Below the pieces are notes generated by a model. The model searched no databases and was not told where the DNA came from. It worked only from the letters and a program-made list of their open reading frames with translations. Positions 40,000 to 48,432 of a DNA stretch of 64,000 nt are shown here, piece by piece. A program made the translations under genes and the position numbers. Each line of letters starts with the position of its first letter. Positions within the stretch are counted from its first letter, which is position 1. The stretch comes from Nannocystis punicea (lineage in GTDB: Bacteria; Myxococcota_A; Polyangia; Nannocystales; Nannocystaceae), in NCBI RefSeq assembly GCF_026965555.1, contig NZ_CP114040.1, positions 9,150,001 to 9,214,000 of the forward strand, in the 5' to 3' direction.

Positions 40000-40575
40000 T
40001 CAACGGGGAGCCGTACGCGCACCACTGGTTCGCGGAGGAGCCAGCCATTCCGCGCAGGTAAGGACTTTCGCTCCCCTGCCGGGAAAGACGGTGCCGACGA
40101 GGAGCTCGTGCACCGCCGGGTCCTGGTCGGCGCACCCGTCGCGGAGCACGGTCAGCCCGTAGCCACGGTCCGACGCGTCGTACAAGGTAGCCGCGACCAT
40201 GGCGCTCGTCGCGACTCCGGTGAGCACGAGCGAGTCCACGCCGCGGGCGCGGAGCACCAGATCGAGGTCCGTCCCCGCGAACGCGCTCGTGCGCCGCTTG
40301 AGCACGACGACGTCGTCCGGGGTGACCTCCAGCGCGACCTCCGTGCCCGGCGAACCCTCGTGGAAGAAGTCACCGGCCCGGTAGAAGCCCGCGAAGACCT
40401 CGCCCGCCACGTCGGCGCCGTTGGCCCGAAATGCGGTACGCACGAACACGACCAGCACCCCGGCCGCGCGGGCTCGCGGCAGCAGCTCGGTCACCGGCGG
40501 CACCACGGCCCTGGTGAACGGGTAGTTGTCGAGAATCCCGGTCTGGAGGTCACCGACGATCAGGGCGCTCGTCAT
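40000..40575 (-). CDS. Isochorismatase-family protein lacking the catalytic cysteine
   Basis: 191 residues from ATG 40575 (GGAG upstream). The fold signature is ALIVGDLQTGIL (Asp), VVVLKRRTSAFAGTDLDLVL (Lys), and VLTGVATSAMVAATLYDASD. In active hydrolases the last motif carries Cys; here the aligned place is Ser/Ala (VATSAMV), as in a known cysteine-less subgroup. Activity, if any, differs from the enzyme at 516. The last ~12 residues (PPRTSGARTAPR) overlap what looks like the antisense end of another decayed frame, so the true C-terminus may be altered. Confidence 0.82.
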   Translation of the reverse strand: MTSALIVGDLQTGILDNYPFTRAVVPPVTELLPRARAAGVLVVFVRTAFRANGADVAGEVFAGFYRAGDFFHEGSPGTEVALEVTPDDVVVLKRRTSAFAGTDLDLVLRARGVDSLVLTGVATSAMVAATLYDASDRGYGLTVLRDGCADQDPAVHELLVGTVFPGRGAKVLTCAEWLAPPRTSGARTAPR

Positions 40576-40813
40576 GGCGCGAGCTTCTCCATCCGGCGGC
40601 CCACCGTCAACAACACACCGGGGCCCCCGCAGCGAACAGACCGCCGAATGCAGCGGCTCCGGCTGCGAGGTCGCGCCAGGCGGGGCGCGTGGCGACCGCC
40701 TCGCAATGTCCAGACCCATCGCCGCACCGGCGAGTCGGCCCGGCTCTCGCGCCGCGCAATCATCGTGCGAGGCCCAGCACGACGTCCCATGTGCGCCGAG
40801 CGACAGGTCTTGA

Positions 40814-41368
40814 CTAAGAGGGCCGTATGCCGGCGAGCGCGAGGCGCAGCAACCGGCTCGCGGCGGTCGGATCGTTCTCGGTGGCGACGGCGACCGCGTT
40901 CGCCAGGATCATCAGGTCCTTCGTCGTGGCGCCCGCTTGAAGCGCGCCGACGGACGACGCCCGTGCCACCAGGACGTCGAGCACGCCGAGCAGCATGTCG
41001 GTGCAGCAGACCTCTTCTGGCGAGAGGCCGTCCGGGCCGGCCAGCAGCGCAGTGGCGAGTCCCCGGTGGGTCGCGGCGTACACCGTCACCTCCTCGAGCC
41101 AGGCGGCCAACTCGGCGCCGGGGTCCTCGCCCCGCTGCGCCGCTGCCCGCTCGCACAGCTGCGCGACGCCGGCCCGGAAGACCGCCTCCAACAGTGTTTG
41201 CCGCGACGGGAAGTGCCGGTGCAGGGTCGCCGAGCCGACCCCTGCCCGCTGCGCAACCTCCTCGAGCGACGCCTGCGCGCCATCCCTGGCGACCAGCTCC
41301 GCGGCGGCCGCGACGATCCGCTCCCGGTTGCGCAGCCCGTCCGCTCGCAGCTTTTTCACGCGCTCCAT
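40814..41368 (-). CDS. TetR-family transcriptional regulator
   Basis: 184 residues from ATG 41368 (AGGGGAAGATCG upstream). DNA-binding domain: RNRERIVAAAAELVARDGAQ, ASLEEVAQRAGVGSATLHRH, FPSRQTLLEAVF. It is divergent from an NmrA-type NAD(P)-binding protein, with a palindrome between them. The frame is open upstream, but those residues are the shadow of the promoter region. Confidence 0.9.
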   Translation of the reverse strand: MERVKKLRADGLRNRERIVAAAAELVARDGAQASLEEVAQRAGVGSATLHRHFPSRQTLLEAVFRAGVAQLCERAAAQRGEDPGAELAAWLEEVTVYAATHRGLATALLAGPDGLSPEEVCCTDMLLGVLDVLVARASSVGALQAGATTKDLMILANAVAVATENDPTAASRLLRLALAGIRPS

Positions 41369-41422
41369 GGGCGATCTTCCCCTCGAAAAAGTCCTCGACA
41401 AACGGGGTGGGCCCCCATATTT

Positions 41423-41435
41423 TGCCTCCGAGGCA
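41423..41435. promoter_or_regulatory. Likely TetR operator between the tetR-like and NmrA-like genes
   Basis: TGCCTC-C-GAGGCA, a perfect 6-bp inverted repeat, flanked by TTT and TAAA, in the 106-base divergent region. GGGTAACCC, another small inverted repeat, follows at about 41443. Confidence 0.6.
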
Positions 41436-41474
41436 TAAACGGTGGGTAACCCCACTTGTGAAAAGGAGCATAGC

Positions 41475-42389
41475 ATGAGCAGCAGCAAGCCCGTTCTCGT
41501 CACTGCAGCCACGGGGCGCCAGGGCGGCGCCACCGCCCGCGCGCTCCTGCCCGAAGGCGGTACTTCGGTTCGTGTGATGGTGCGCAACCCCGATGCGCCG
41601 GGCGCCAGAGCGCTCGCGGCTGCCGGCGCCGAGGTGGTCCGCGGCGACCTCGACGACCCGGCGTCGTTGCGCGCCGCCTGCGCCGGGACACGGGCGGTGT
41701 TCTCGATGCAGTCGCCGATCGTCTCCGCGACCGGCGTCGACTACAGCAAGGAGCGCCAGCAGGGGAGGAACCTCGTCGAGGCCGCGCTCGCCGAGGGCGT
41801 GGAGACGTTCGTGCATACCGCGACGTCGGGCGTCGGCGACCACCGCAACGTCGAGGGGTGGGCCGAGGGTCGCTGGAAGGAGCGCGAGGACTACTGGGAG
41901 AACAAGCTCGCGACCTGCGAGCTCGTGCGCAACGCGGGCTTCGAGCACTGGACCATCATCCTGCCCTCCACCTTCATGGACCACGTCATGCTCGACCCCG
42001 CCGGGTTCGCCGACGGGCGCCGGCTGGTCACCGTGTTCAGGCCCGACCTGCCCCTGGGGCTGATCGCCCCGGAGGACATCGGCAAGGCGGCCGCGGCGGC
42101 AATCCTCGACCCGGCCACGTTCGACGGTGTCACGCTGCAACTCGCCGGCGACCTGCTCACGCTGCCACAGATCGTCGAGATCCTCTCGCGCCTCGACGGC
42201 AAGGAGTACGTGGTGCAGTCGGGCACGGTCGAGGAGGCCGTCGCAGCGGGCCTGCATCCCGGCGTGGCGGGCGGACTGACGTACATGAACGTCGCCCCGG
42301 TGCTGGCACGGCCCGAGATCGCCCGCTCCTTCGGCCTCTCCCCCATGAGCTTCGAGACGTGGGCCCGCCGGCAGCGCGGAATGGCCTGA
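41475..42389 (+). CDS. NmrA-like NAD(P)-binding protein
   Basis: 304 residues, with AAAAGGAG 7 bases before the ATG. The Rossmann start is VLVTAATGRQGGATARALLP (GxxGxxG), followed by VRVMVRNPDAPGARALAAAG and AEVVRGDLDDPASLRAACAG. No Tyr-Lys short-chain dehydrogenase pair is placed conventionally, as in NmrA/HSCARG proteins that act as redox sensors or atypical reductases. Repression by the divergent TetR protein is likely. Confidence 0.88.
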   Translation: MSSSKPVLVTAATGRQGGATARALLPEGGTSVRVMVRNPDAPGARALAAAGAEVVRGDLDDPASLRAACAGTRAVFSMQSPIVSATGVDYSKERQQGRNLVEAALAEGVETFVHTATSGVGDHRNVEGWAEGRWKEREDYWENKLATCELVRNAGFEHWTIILPSTFMDHVMLDPAGFADGRRLVTVFRPDLPLGLIAPEDIGKAAAAAILDPATFDGVTLQLAGDLLTLPQIVEILSRLDGKEYVVQSGTVEEAVAAGLHPGVAGGLTYMNVAPVLARPEIARSFGLSPMSFETWARRQRGMA

Positions 42390-42552
42390 CCGCTCGCGAC
42401 AATCATGACCATGTGTGGCCATTGCGGGCTACGTTGCAGATGAAGAATCACGCCTGCGATGTGCTCGGCGGCGTCATGACAATCACACCATCCACGTGAA
42501 GGCGGACGGCCATCGGCTCGAGCTCCCGCGCTTCGTCGCGCGGCTCCGTCGC

Positions 42553-44052
42553 CTAAAGACGCGGGAGCTCGATGTGAAAGGTCGTCCCCTCGCCCACGGC
42601 CGAGTGTACGGCCACGTGGCCTCCGTGGGCGTCGACGATCTCGCGGACGATGAACAGGCCGAGGCCGATGCTGCGCTCGCGATCGTGGCGCTGCTCGCCG
42701 CGGCGGAACGGTTGGAACAGCGACGGGATCGACTCCGGCGAGATGGGCGGACCCTCGTTGTGCACGAGCACCTGCGCCCGCGCCCCGTGGCCGACGCTGC
42801 GGACGGTGACCGGCGCGCCGGAGAGCCCGTAGCTGAGCGCGTTGTGGACCAGGTTGCCGACCGCCTGGGCGAGCCGATCGGGGTCCCAACGGCCTTCGCC
42901 GTCGCCCTCCGGCTGGTGGACGATGACGCGGTCCGGATGGTTGAGCGCCATCTCGTCGACGACCTGCCGGCACACCTCGTGGATCTCGACCCGCTGGGGA
43001 TCGATCGGGAGCCGTCCGCTCGCGCGCACCTGCGTGAAGTCGAGCAGATCGCGGATCAGCCGGGTCGCACGCTCACCGCTGCGGACGATCACCTGCACGA
43101 TGTCGGCGAGCGGCGAGTCGGGCGGCAGGCTCTCGGCCATCACCGAGGCGCCGGTCAGCATCGCCGACAGCGGGTTGCGCAGGTCGTGGCTGACGATCCC
43201 GATCAGCTGCTGCTCGAACTCCGCCTGCCGCCGCTGCTCGGTGACGTCGCGCGCCGTCGCGACCAGCCGCTCCGGCTTGCCGCCGGCGTCGAGCACCGGG
43301 GAGACGATGACGTCCCACCACATCGGCGCGCCGTCGAGTGTCGGGCCGAGCCCGACGACCCGACCGACCTTGCCGGCTCGCGCCGTGGCGAGCGCCTCGG
43401 CGACCTCCTGGCGGTGAGCGCTGCTCCACAGGTCGACCCACGGGCGGCCGCGGAGCTGACCGGGCCCGGCCGCGCCGAGCAGGCGCAGTCCGCCGGGGCT
43501 GATCGTCAGGATGCGCCCCTCGAGGTCGAGCACGACGATGCCGTCGTGGCTCGACTCGAGGATCCGCCGGCTGAACTCCTCGCTCGCGCGCAGGGCCTCC
43601 TGCGCCGCGCGGGTCGCCAGCTCCGAGGCGCGCAGGCGCAGCGCGTGGCGGACGCTCTGCCCGAGCCGCTGAGGCGTCAACGCGCCCTTGGCGATGTAGT
43701 CGACCGCCCCGTTCTTCATCAGCTCGACCGCCAGCGCGGTGTCCTCGTGCCCGGTGAGCACGATCGCCGGCACGAACACGTCGAGCTCCCGCAGCCCGCG
43801 GAGCACGACCAGCCCGTCGTGACGCGGGAATTGATAGTCGAGCAGCACAACCTCGACCGGCGACCGGCGCACGCGCTCGAGCGCGGCGATCGGGTCGGCC
43901 TCCTCGATCAGCGTGACCTCGAGGCCCGACCTGGCCAGGGACCGACGCACCAGCAGCCGGTCGAGCTCGTCGTCGTCGATCACCAGCACGCGCACCGGCT
44001 CGCCGGGGCTCGGGCTCGAAGTGTGCTCCAGCTCGGGGTGAGGCGTGGTCAC
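42553..44052 (-). CDS. REC-PAS-histidine kinase
   Basis: 499 residues. A receiver domain (IDDDELDRLLVRRSL, phosphoacceptor D72, K at about 118) is followed by a PAS domain (RRILESSHDGIVVLDLEGRI, then WWDVIVSPVLDAGGKPERLV), a HisKA dimerisation helix with IGIVSHDLRNPLSAML (H289), and a HATPase with NLVHNALSYG and GLGLFIVREIVDAHGG. It has no membrane segment, so it is a cytoplasmic phosphorelay kinase. It overlaps the preceding response regulator by four bases (ATGA) and is the last gene of a three-gene operon. Confidence 0.92.
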   Translation of the reverse strand: MTTPHPELEHTSSPSPGEPVRVLVIDDDELDRLLVRRSLARSGLEVTLIEEADPIAALERVRRSPVEVVLLDYQFPRHDGLVVLRGLRELDVFVPAIVLTGHEDTALAVELMKNGAVDYIAKGALTPQRLGQSVRHALRLRASELATRAAQEALRASEEFSRRILESSHDGIVVLDLEGRILTISPGGLRLLGAAGPGQLRGRPWVDLWSSAHRQEVAEALATARAGKVGRVVGLGPTLDGAPMWWDVIVSPVLDAGGKPERLVATARDVTEQRRQAEFEQQLIGIVSHDLRNPLSAMLTGASVMAESLPPDSPLADIVQVIVRSGERATRLIRDLLDFTQVRASGRLPIDPQRVEIHEVCRQVVDEMALNHPDRVIVHQPEGDGEGRWDPDRLAQAVGNLVHNALSYGLSGAPVTVRSVGHGARAQVLVHNEGPPISPESIPSLFQPFRRGEQRHDRERSIGLGLFIVREIVDAHGGHVAVHSAVGEGTTFHIELPRL

Positions 44053-44462
44053 GGCATCTCGACCAGGGTCCAGTACTTGTTGAGCGTCGCCGTCACGTCG
44101 ATGAAGTTGCCGAACGTGACCGGCTTGAGCAGGTAGCCGGCGACGTTGAGCTTGAACGCGTCGATCTTGTCGCGCTCCTCGTTCGAGGTCGTCAGCACGA
44201 CGACCGACGTGGCCTGCAGCGCCGGGTCGGCGCGGACGGCCCGCAGGAATTCGATGCCGTTCATCTTCGGCATGTTGATGTCGAGCAGCACCAGCCGGCG
44301 CGGTCCCAGCGAGCCGTCGCGCAGCTTGTCGAGCGCCTCGAGCCCGTTGTTGGCGACGTGGATCGGGTTGGTCAGCCGGTTGCGCTGGAAGGCGCGCTTG
44401 ACGGTCAGGACGTCGACCTCGTCGTCATCGACCAGCAGGATGTGCAGCTCGCGGTTGTCCAT
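44049..44462 (-). CDS. Single-domain response regulator (Rcp1-like)
   Basis: 137 residues from ATG 44462, a receiver only. Acidic pocket LLVDDDEVDVLTVKRAFQRN, phosphoacceptor D61 in VLLDINMPKMNGIEFL, T/S in VVVLTTSNEERD, and Lys in GYLLKPVTF. The DEVD and INMPKMNG features match the short regulators that work with bacteriophytochrome-type kinases. It sits between two kinases in one operon, so it probably shuttles phosphate from the large hybrid kinase to other targets. Confidence 0.92.
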   Translation of the reverse strand: MDNRELHILLVDDDEVDVLTVKRAFQRNRLTNPIHVANNGLEALDKLRDGSLGPRRLVLLDINMPKMNGIEFLRAVRADPALQATSVVVLTTSNEERDKIDAFKLNVAGYLLKPVTFGNFIDVTATLNKYWTLVEMP

Positions 44463-44550
44463 CAAGGCTCGTTTCGTGGTGGTCGACGGAGGGATGGAGA
44501 GTCAGCTTTGGCGCGACCGGCGAAGAAAGCAAGCCGCGCCGGGCCCGCTG

Positions 44551-47500
44551 TCAGCCGGAGCGCCTCGGCCAGCGCACGAAGAATGTCGCGCCTGCGCCGG
44601 GTTGCGACTCGAGGGCGACGCTGCCTCCGCGGCTCTCGACGATCTTCTTGACGACCGACAGCCCGATCCCGGTGCCCTCAATTTTGTCGCGCGACTCGAG
44701 CGTCGTGAACAGGCCCCAGATCCGTTCGTGGAATTCCGGCGCGATCCCCGGGCCGTCGTCGCGGACCGAGAACTCGTAGAGCTGACCCGCGTCGCGGCAC
44801 GAGACGGTGATCTGGACATCGTCGCGGCGCGCGTGCTTGAGGGCGTTGCCGATCAGGTTCTGGAACACCTGCTGGAACGGGACGCGCTCGACGGTCAGCG
44901 TCGGCATGTCCGGGCCGATCGTGATCCGGGCGGAGGGCGGCGGCGACAGCAGCTCGACCACTTCGGCCAGCAACTGGCCGGTGTCGACGGGGGTCGCGTC
45001 GACGCGGACACGGCCGGCGCGGGAGTAATGGAGGATCCCGTCGATCAGCGTCTCGAGGCGGAGCACGCGCCTGCGCAGCAGGTGCATGTACGTCTGCGAC
45101 TCCTCGTCGAGCTTGTCGACGAGCGCCTCCTCGATCCACTGCGACAGGCTGGCGATCCCCCGCAGCGGTGCCTTGAGGTCGTGCGAGGCGACGTAGGCGA
45201 ACTGGTCGAGCTCCTTGTTCGAACTCGCCAGCTCCTCGGAGAGCCGCTCCACGCGTTGACGCGCGAGCACCTGCTCGGTGACCTCGAAGGCGACGACCAT
45301 GGCGCCGGTGACCGCGTCGCTCGGGTCGCGGATCGGCTGCGCGACGTAATTGAAGTAGGCGTCCCTGATGCCGCCGTGGCGCATGATCGGGATGTCGAGC
45401 TCGAACACGTGGACGGGTCGGCCGGTCGCCAGCACGGTGTCGAGAGACGAGATCACCGCGTGCTCGCCGATCTCCGGGAACGCCTCGCGCACGGTCTTGC
45501 CGACCAGCTCCGGGCGCCCGAGCATCTCGCAGTACGGCGGGTTGGCGACCTCGTAGCGGTGCTCCGGACCGACGAACACGGCGATCGGCACCGGCGCCTG
45601 CATGAACAGGTCGTACAGCTTCTCGCGCTCGCGCTCCGCGGCGGCGCGCAGGCGGGCGATCTGCAGGTGAGTGGCGACGCGGGCGACCAGCTCGCGCGCG
45701 GAGAACGGCTTGACGAGGTAGTCGTCGGCGCCGGCCTCGAGGCCCTCGACGCGCGACTCCTCGCCTGCGCGCGCCGACAGCATCAACACCGGGATCCGCC
45801 GCGTGCGCGGGTCCTCGCGCAGCGCGCGGAGCAGGCCGAAGCCGTCGAGGTTCGGCATCATGACGTCGGTCAAGACGAGGTCGGGCGGGCGCTCCAGCGC
45901 CGCCGCGAGCGCGACTGCGCCGTCGGGGACGGCGTCGACGACCCACCGCTGCTGCAGCACGCGGCCGACGTAGTCACGCATGTCGGCGTTGTCGTCGGCG
46001 AGCAGGATCCGCGCCGGCGGTCCGGCGTCGAGCGCCGGGTCGGACGCCGGCACCAGCGCCTCCGCGGCGAGGCCGTCGTCGCCTTGCTGCGGACCGGCGA
46101 GCCAGCGCAGCGCCTCTTGCACGTACGGCCCCGCGCCGGTCGCCGACGACAGCTGGGTGCGGCGAGCGTTGAGCCGCTCGGCGGGCAGGTGCGCGTGGCC
46201 GCGAGGGATCGCGACCGTGAACGCCGTGCCGACGCCGACCTCGCTGGTGACGTGGATCGTCCCGCCGTGCAGGCGCACGAGCTCGTGGACCAGCGCGAGC
46301 CCGATCCCCGAGCCCTCGTGAGTCCGCGAGCGCGCGCCCTGGACCCGATGAAAGCGCCGGAACAGGTGCGGCAGCTCGTGCTCCGGGATACCGGTGCCGG
46401 TGTCCCGGACGGTCAGCTCGACCTGGTCGTCGTGCACGCGCAGCGCGACCGCGATCGTGCCCTCGAACGTGAACTTGAGCGCGTTCGACAGCAGGTTGAG
46501 CACGATCTTCTCCCACATGTCGTGGTCGACGTGGACCGGCTCGGAGAGCGGCGGGCAATCGACGGCGAAGACGAGCCCGGCGCGCTCGATGGCCGAGCGG
46601 AACGCGCTCGCCAGGTCGGTGGTCAGCGCCGACAGGTCGGTCGGCTCGTACGACGCCTGGATCCGGCCGGCCTCGATGCGCGAGAAGTCGAGCAGCACGT
46701 TGACGAGCTTGAGCAGGCGGACCGCGTTGCGGTACGCGGTGTCGAGGTCGGCGCCCGCGAGCCGGCGCTTCGCCGACGAGAGCGCGTCCTCGAGCGGGCC
46801 GAGCATCAGCGTCAGCGGGGTGCGGAACTCGTGGCTGACGTTGCTGAAGAAGATCGTCTTGGCGCGATCGAGCTCGGCGAGCGCCTCGGCCCGCCGTCGC
46901 TCCTCCTCGTACGCCTGCGCGTTGGCGATGCTGGCCGCGAGCTGCCCGGCGGCCAGCTGCAAGAACCCGCGGTAGTTGTCGTCGAGCTTGCGGAACGGGC
47001 TCAGCCCGACGATAAGGACCCCGGCGCGACCCGTCTCGCCCGACGGGGCGATCGGCAGCGCGACCGCGTGCGTCGGCGGCCGCGGCCAGGCGCCGGTCGG
47101 GATGTCCCCAAGGACAGGCGGTAGCTCGACCACGCGCTCGTGCCCGTGGAGCGCCTCGGCGAACGGCCACACGGAGTCTTCGAGCGTCGACGCGACCTCC
47201 GGCGCGCCGGCGTGGCCGCGCGGGAGCCCGGCTGCCCCCGCGAGCTGCACGCGGCGCCGCTCGGCGTCGGCGACGTAGATCAGCGCGAACGGCAGGTCCT
47301 TCGGGTTGGTCTGCAGCGACGCCGCGGCGCGGGCGCATACCTCCTCCCACGTGCGCGCGTCGGCCGTGCGGGCCGCCAGCTCGCGCAGCAGCGCGAGCTG
47401 GCGCTCACCGATGATCCGCTGCGTGTCGTCCGAGTTGGCGCAGATGATCCCGCCGGTCCCGCCCTGGTCGTTCGGCACCGGGCTGTATGAAAACGTGTAG

Positions 47501-47913
47501 TACGTCTCCTCCTGGTAGCCGTAGCGCTCCATGATCAGCAGCAGCGCCTCGTCGTACGTGCCCTCGTTGAGGCGCATCGCCGACGCTGCGCGCGGCCCGA
47601 CCTGATCCCAGATCTCGCGCCATACGATGGAGGCGGGCTGTCCGAGCGCCTCCGGGTGCTTGCCGCCGACGATCGACTTGTAGGCGTCGTTGTACAGGTT
47701 GATCAGCTCGTCGCCCCACCAGACGAACATCGGCTGGAGCGAGGTCAGAATGATCCGCACGCAGGTCTTGAGGCTCTGCGGCCAGGACTCGACCGGGCCG
47801 AGCGGCGTCGTCGCCCAGTCGATCTCCCGCATGCGTGCGCCCATCTCGCCGCCACCGGCGAGCACGTGCGACCCGCCCGCGCGGCCGACGGAGGCATCCG
47901 AGTCGAGCACCAT
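44551..47913 (-). CDS. Double hybrid sensor kinase PAS-GAF-HK-REC-PAS-HK
   Basis: 1120 residues. N-terminal PAS-like REIDWATTPLGPVESWPQ and FVWWGDELINLYNDAYKSIV, then a GAF-like region (~180-330). First kinase: FFSNVSHEFRTPLTLML (H361) and ATPase NLLSNALKFT, GSGIGLALVHELVRLHGG. Receiver: ARILLADDNADM with D683. Second PAS ~765-880. Second kinase: FAYVASHDLKAPLRGIASLS (H911) and GTGIGLSVVKKIVESRGG. No membrane helix is seen. Two complete kinases around one receiver is an unusual build. First gene of a three-gene signalling operon. A TGTCC hairpin (47103) codes for the linker PVLGDIP in the GAF region. Confidence 0.9.
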   Translation of the reverse strand: MVLDSDASVGRAGGSHVLAGGGEMGARMREIDWATTPLGPVESWPQSLKTCVRIILTSLQPMFVWWGDELINLYNDAYKSIVGGKHPEALGQPASIVWREIWDQVGPRAASAMRLNEGTYDEALLLIMERYGYQEETYYTFSYSPVPNDQGGTGGIICANSDDTQRIIGERQLALLRELAARTADARTWEEVCARAAASLQTNPKDLPFALIYVADAERRRVQLAGAAGLPRGHAGAPEVASTLEDSVWPFAEALHGHERVVELPPVLGDIPTGAWPRPPTHAVALPIAPSGETGRAGVLIVGLSPFRKLDDNYRGFLQLAAGQLAASIANAQAYEEERRRAEALAELDRAKTIFFSNVSHEFRTPLTLMLGPLEDALSSAKRRLAGADLDTAYRNAVRLLKLVNVLLDFSRIEAGRIQASYEPTDLSALTTDLASAFRSAIERAGLVFAVDCPPLSEPVHVDHDMWEKIVLNLLSNALKFTFEGTIAVALRVHDDQVELTVRDTGTGIPEHELPHLFRRFHRVQGARSRTHEGSGIGLALVHELVRLHGGTIHVTSEVGVGTAFTVAIPRGHAHLPAERLNARRTQLSSATGAGPYVQEALRWLAGPQQGDDGLAAEALVPASDPALDAGPPARILLADDNADMRDYVGRVLQQRWVVDAVPDGAVALAAALERPPDLVLTDVMMPNLDGFGLLRALREDPRTRRIPVLMLSARAGEESRVEGLEAGADDYLVKPFSARELVARVATHLQIARLRAAAEREREKLYDLFMQAPVPIAVFVGPEHRYEVANPPYCEMLGRPELVGKTVREAFPEIGEHAVISSLDTVLATGRPVHVFELDIPIMRHGGIRDAYFNYVAQPIRDPSDAVTGAMVVAFEVTEQVLARQRVERLSEELASSNKELDQFAYVASHDLKAPLRGIASLSQWIEEALVDKLDEESQTYMHLLRRRVLRLETLIDGILHYSRAGRVRVDATPVDTGQLLAEVVELLSPPPSARITIGPDMPTLTVERVPFQQVFQNLIGNALKHARRDDVQITVSCRDAGQLYEFSVRDDGPGIAPEFHERIWGLFTTLESRDKIEGTGIGLSVVKKIVESRGGSVALESQPGAGATFFVRWPRRSG
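47103..47116. repeat. TGTCC hairpin inside the double hybrid kinase gene
   Basis: TGTCC-CCAA-GGACA, a perfect 5-bp stem. Encodes part of VELPPVLGDIPTGAWP in a loop of the GAF-like region. Confidence 0.5.
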
Positions 47914-48432
47914 GGAGCTCCATTACCCCACCGAAGTCGGACTGAGAAGGACCCGCTCCCATCAATGCGCGAAGCCGAGGTACGCCCCCGAAATCAAGCT
48001 CCTTGCGGAGACTCACCGGCCAATGTTCACTTCGACCGCGCGATCGAATCGCGGGCCTCGATGCGAGCCGCACGCGCCTTCTGGCGCGCAATTTCCGCCA
48101 TTCGTCTGGGGGCGCGACGAGGGCACGGGCCTCAAACGGAACGATAGACGGACCCCCGAGATGTCAACCCGGCTCCGCTGCCGACAATTCTGCCATGCGC
48201 AGAACCGCGGGCGACGTGCGAGGACCACCGCCGGCGTCTGCAAGAGGAGGGCACCGATGCCGCCAGGCGGCAGACGTACCTCGACGGCAGCGAGCTCAGC
48301 CAGGACCGCATGATGGCACCGGCTCGCGTGCTGGCGAAGCCGGGCCCGTCCCTGCGCATCGTCGCCCGAGCGCAGCCCGCCTGGGCGGCCGAGCCTGTCG
48401 CATCACCTGTCCTTGCGGACAGTCATCACGCC
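47914..48432. other. 519-bp intergenic region
   Basis: Upstream of the kinase operon and downstream of the MpaB-like gene. No gene is convincing. The only feature I see is the TGTCC hairpin at 48407-48422 close to the MpaB-like stop codon. Confidence 0.4.
48407..48422. repeat. TGTCC hairpin just after a stop codon
   Basis: CTGTCC-TTGC-GGACAG, a perfect 6-bp stem extended by A-T on one side. It lies 10 bases beyond the stop of the MpaB-like gene, like the copies after the genes at 516 and 21125. The position suggests a terminator role. Confidence 0.6.

Noticed and set aside
39897..40061. Short plus-strand fragments resembling protein (HCGAKLTAW, then GYCAIEPFNGEPYAHHWFAEE)
   Set aside because: They are in different frames, have no start, and overlap the end of the isochorismatase-like gene. 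It may be a gene remnant but is too short to annotate.
44146..47124. 992-residue plus-strand frame opposite the double hybrid kinase
   Set aside because: All kinase and receiver motifs are on the minus strand; the plus frame has Arg/Asp/Gly-rich low-complexity translation.
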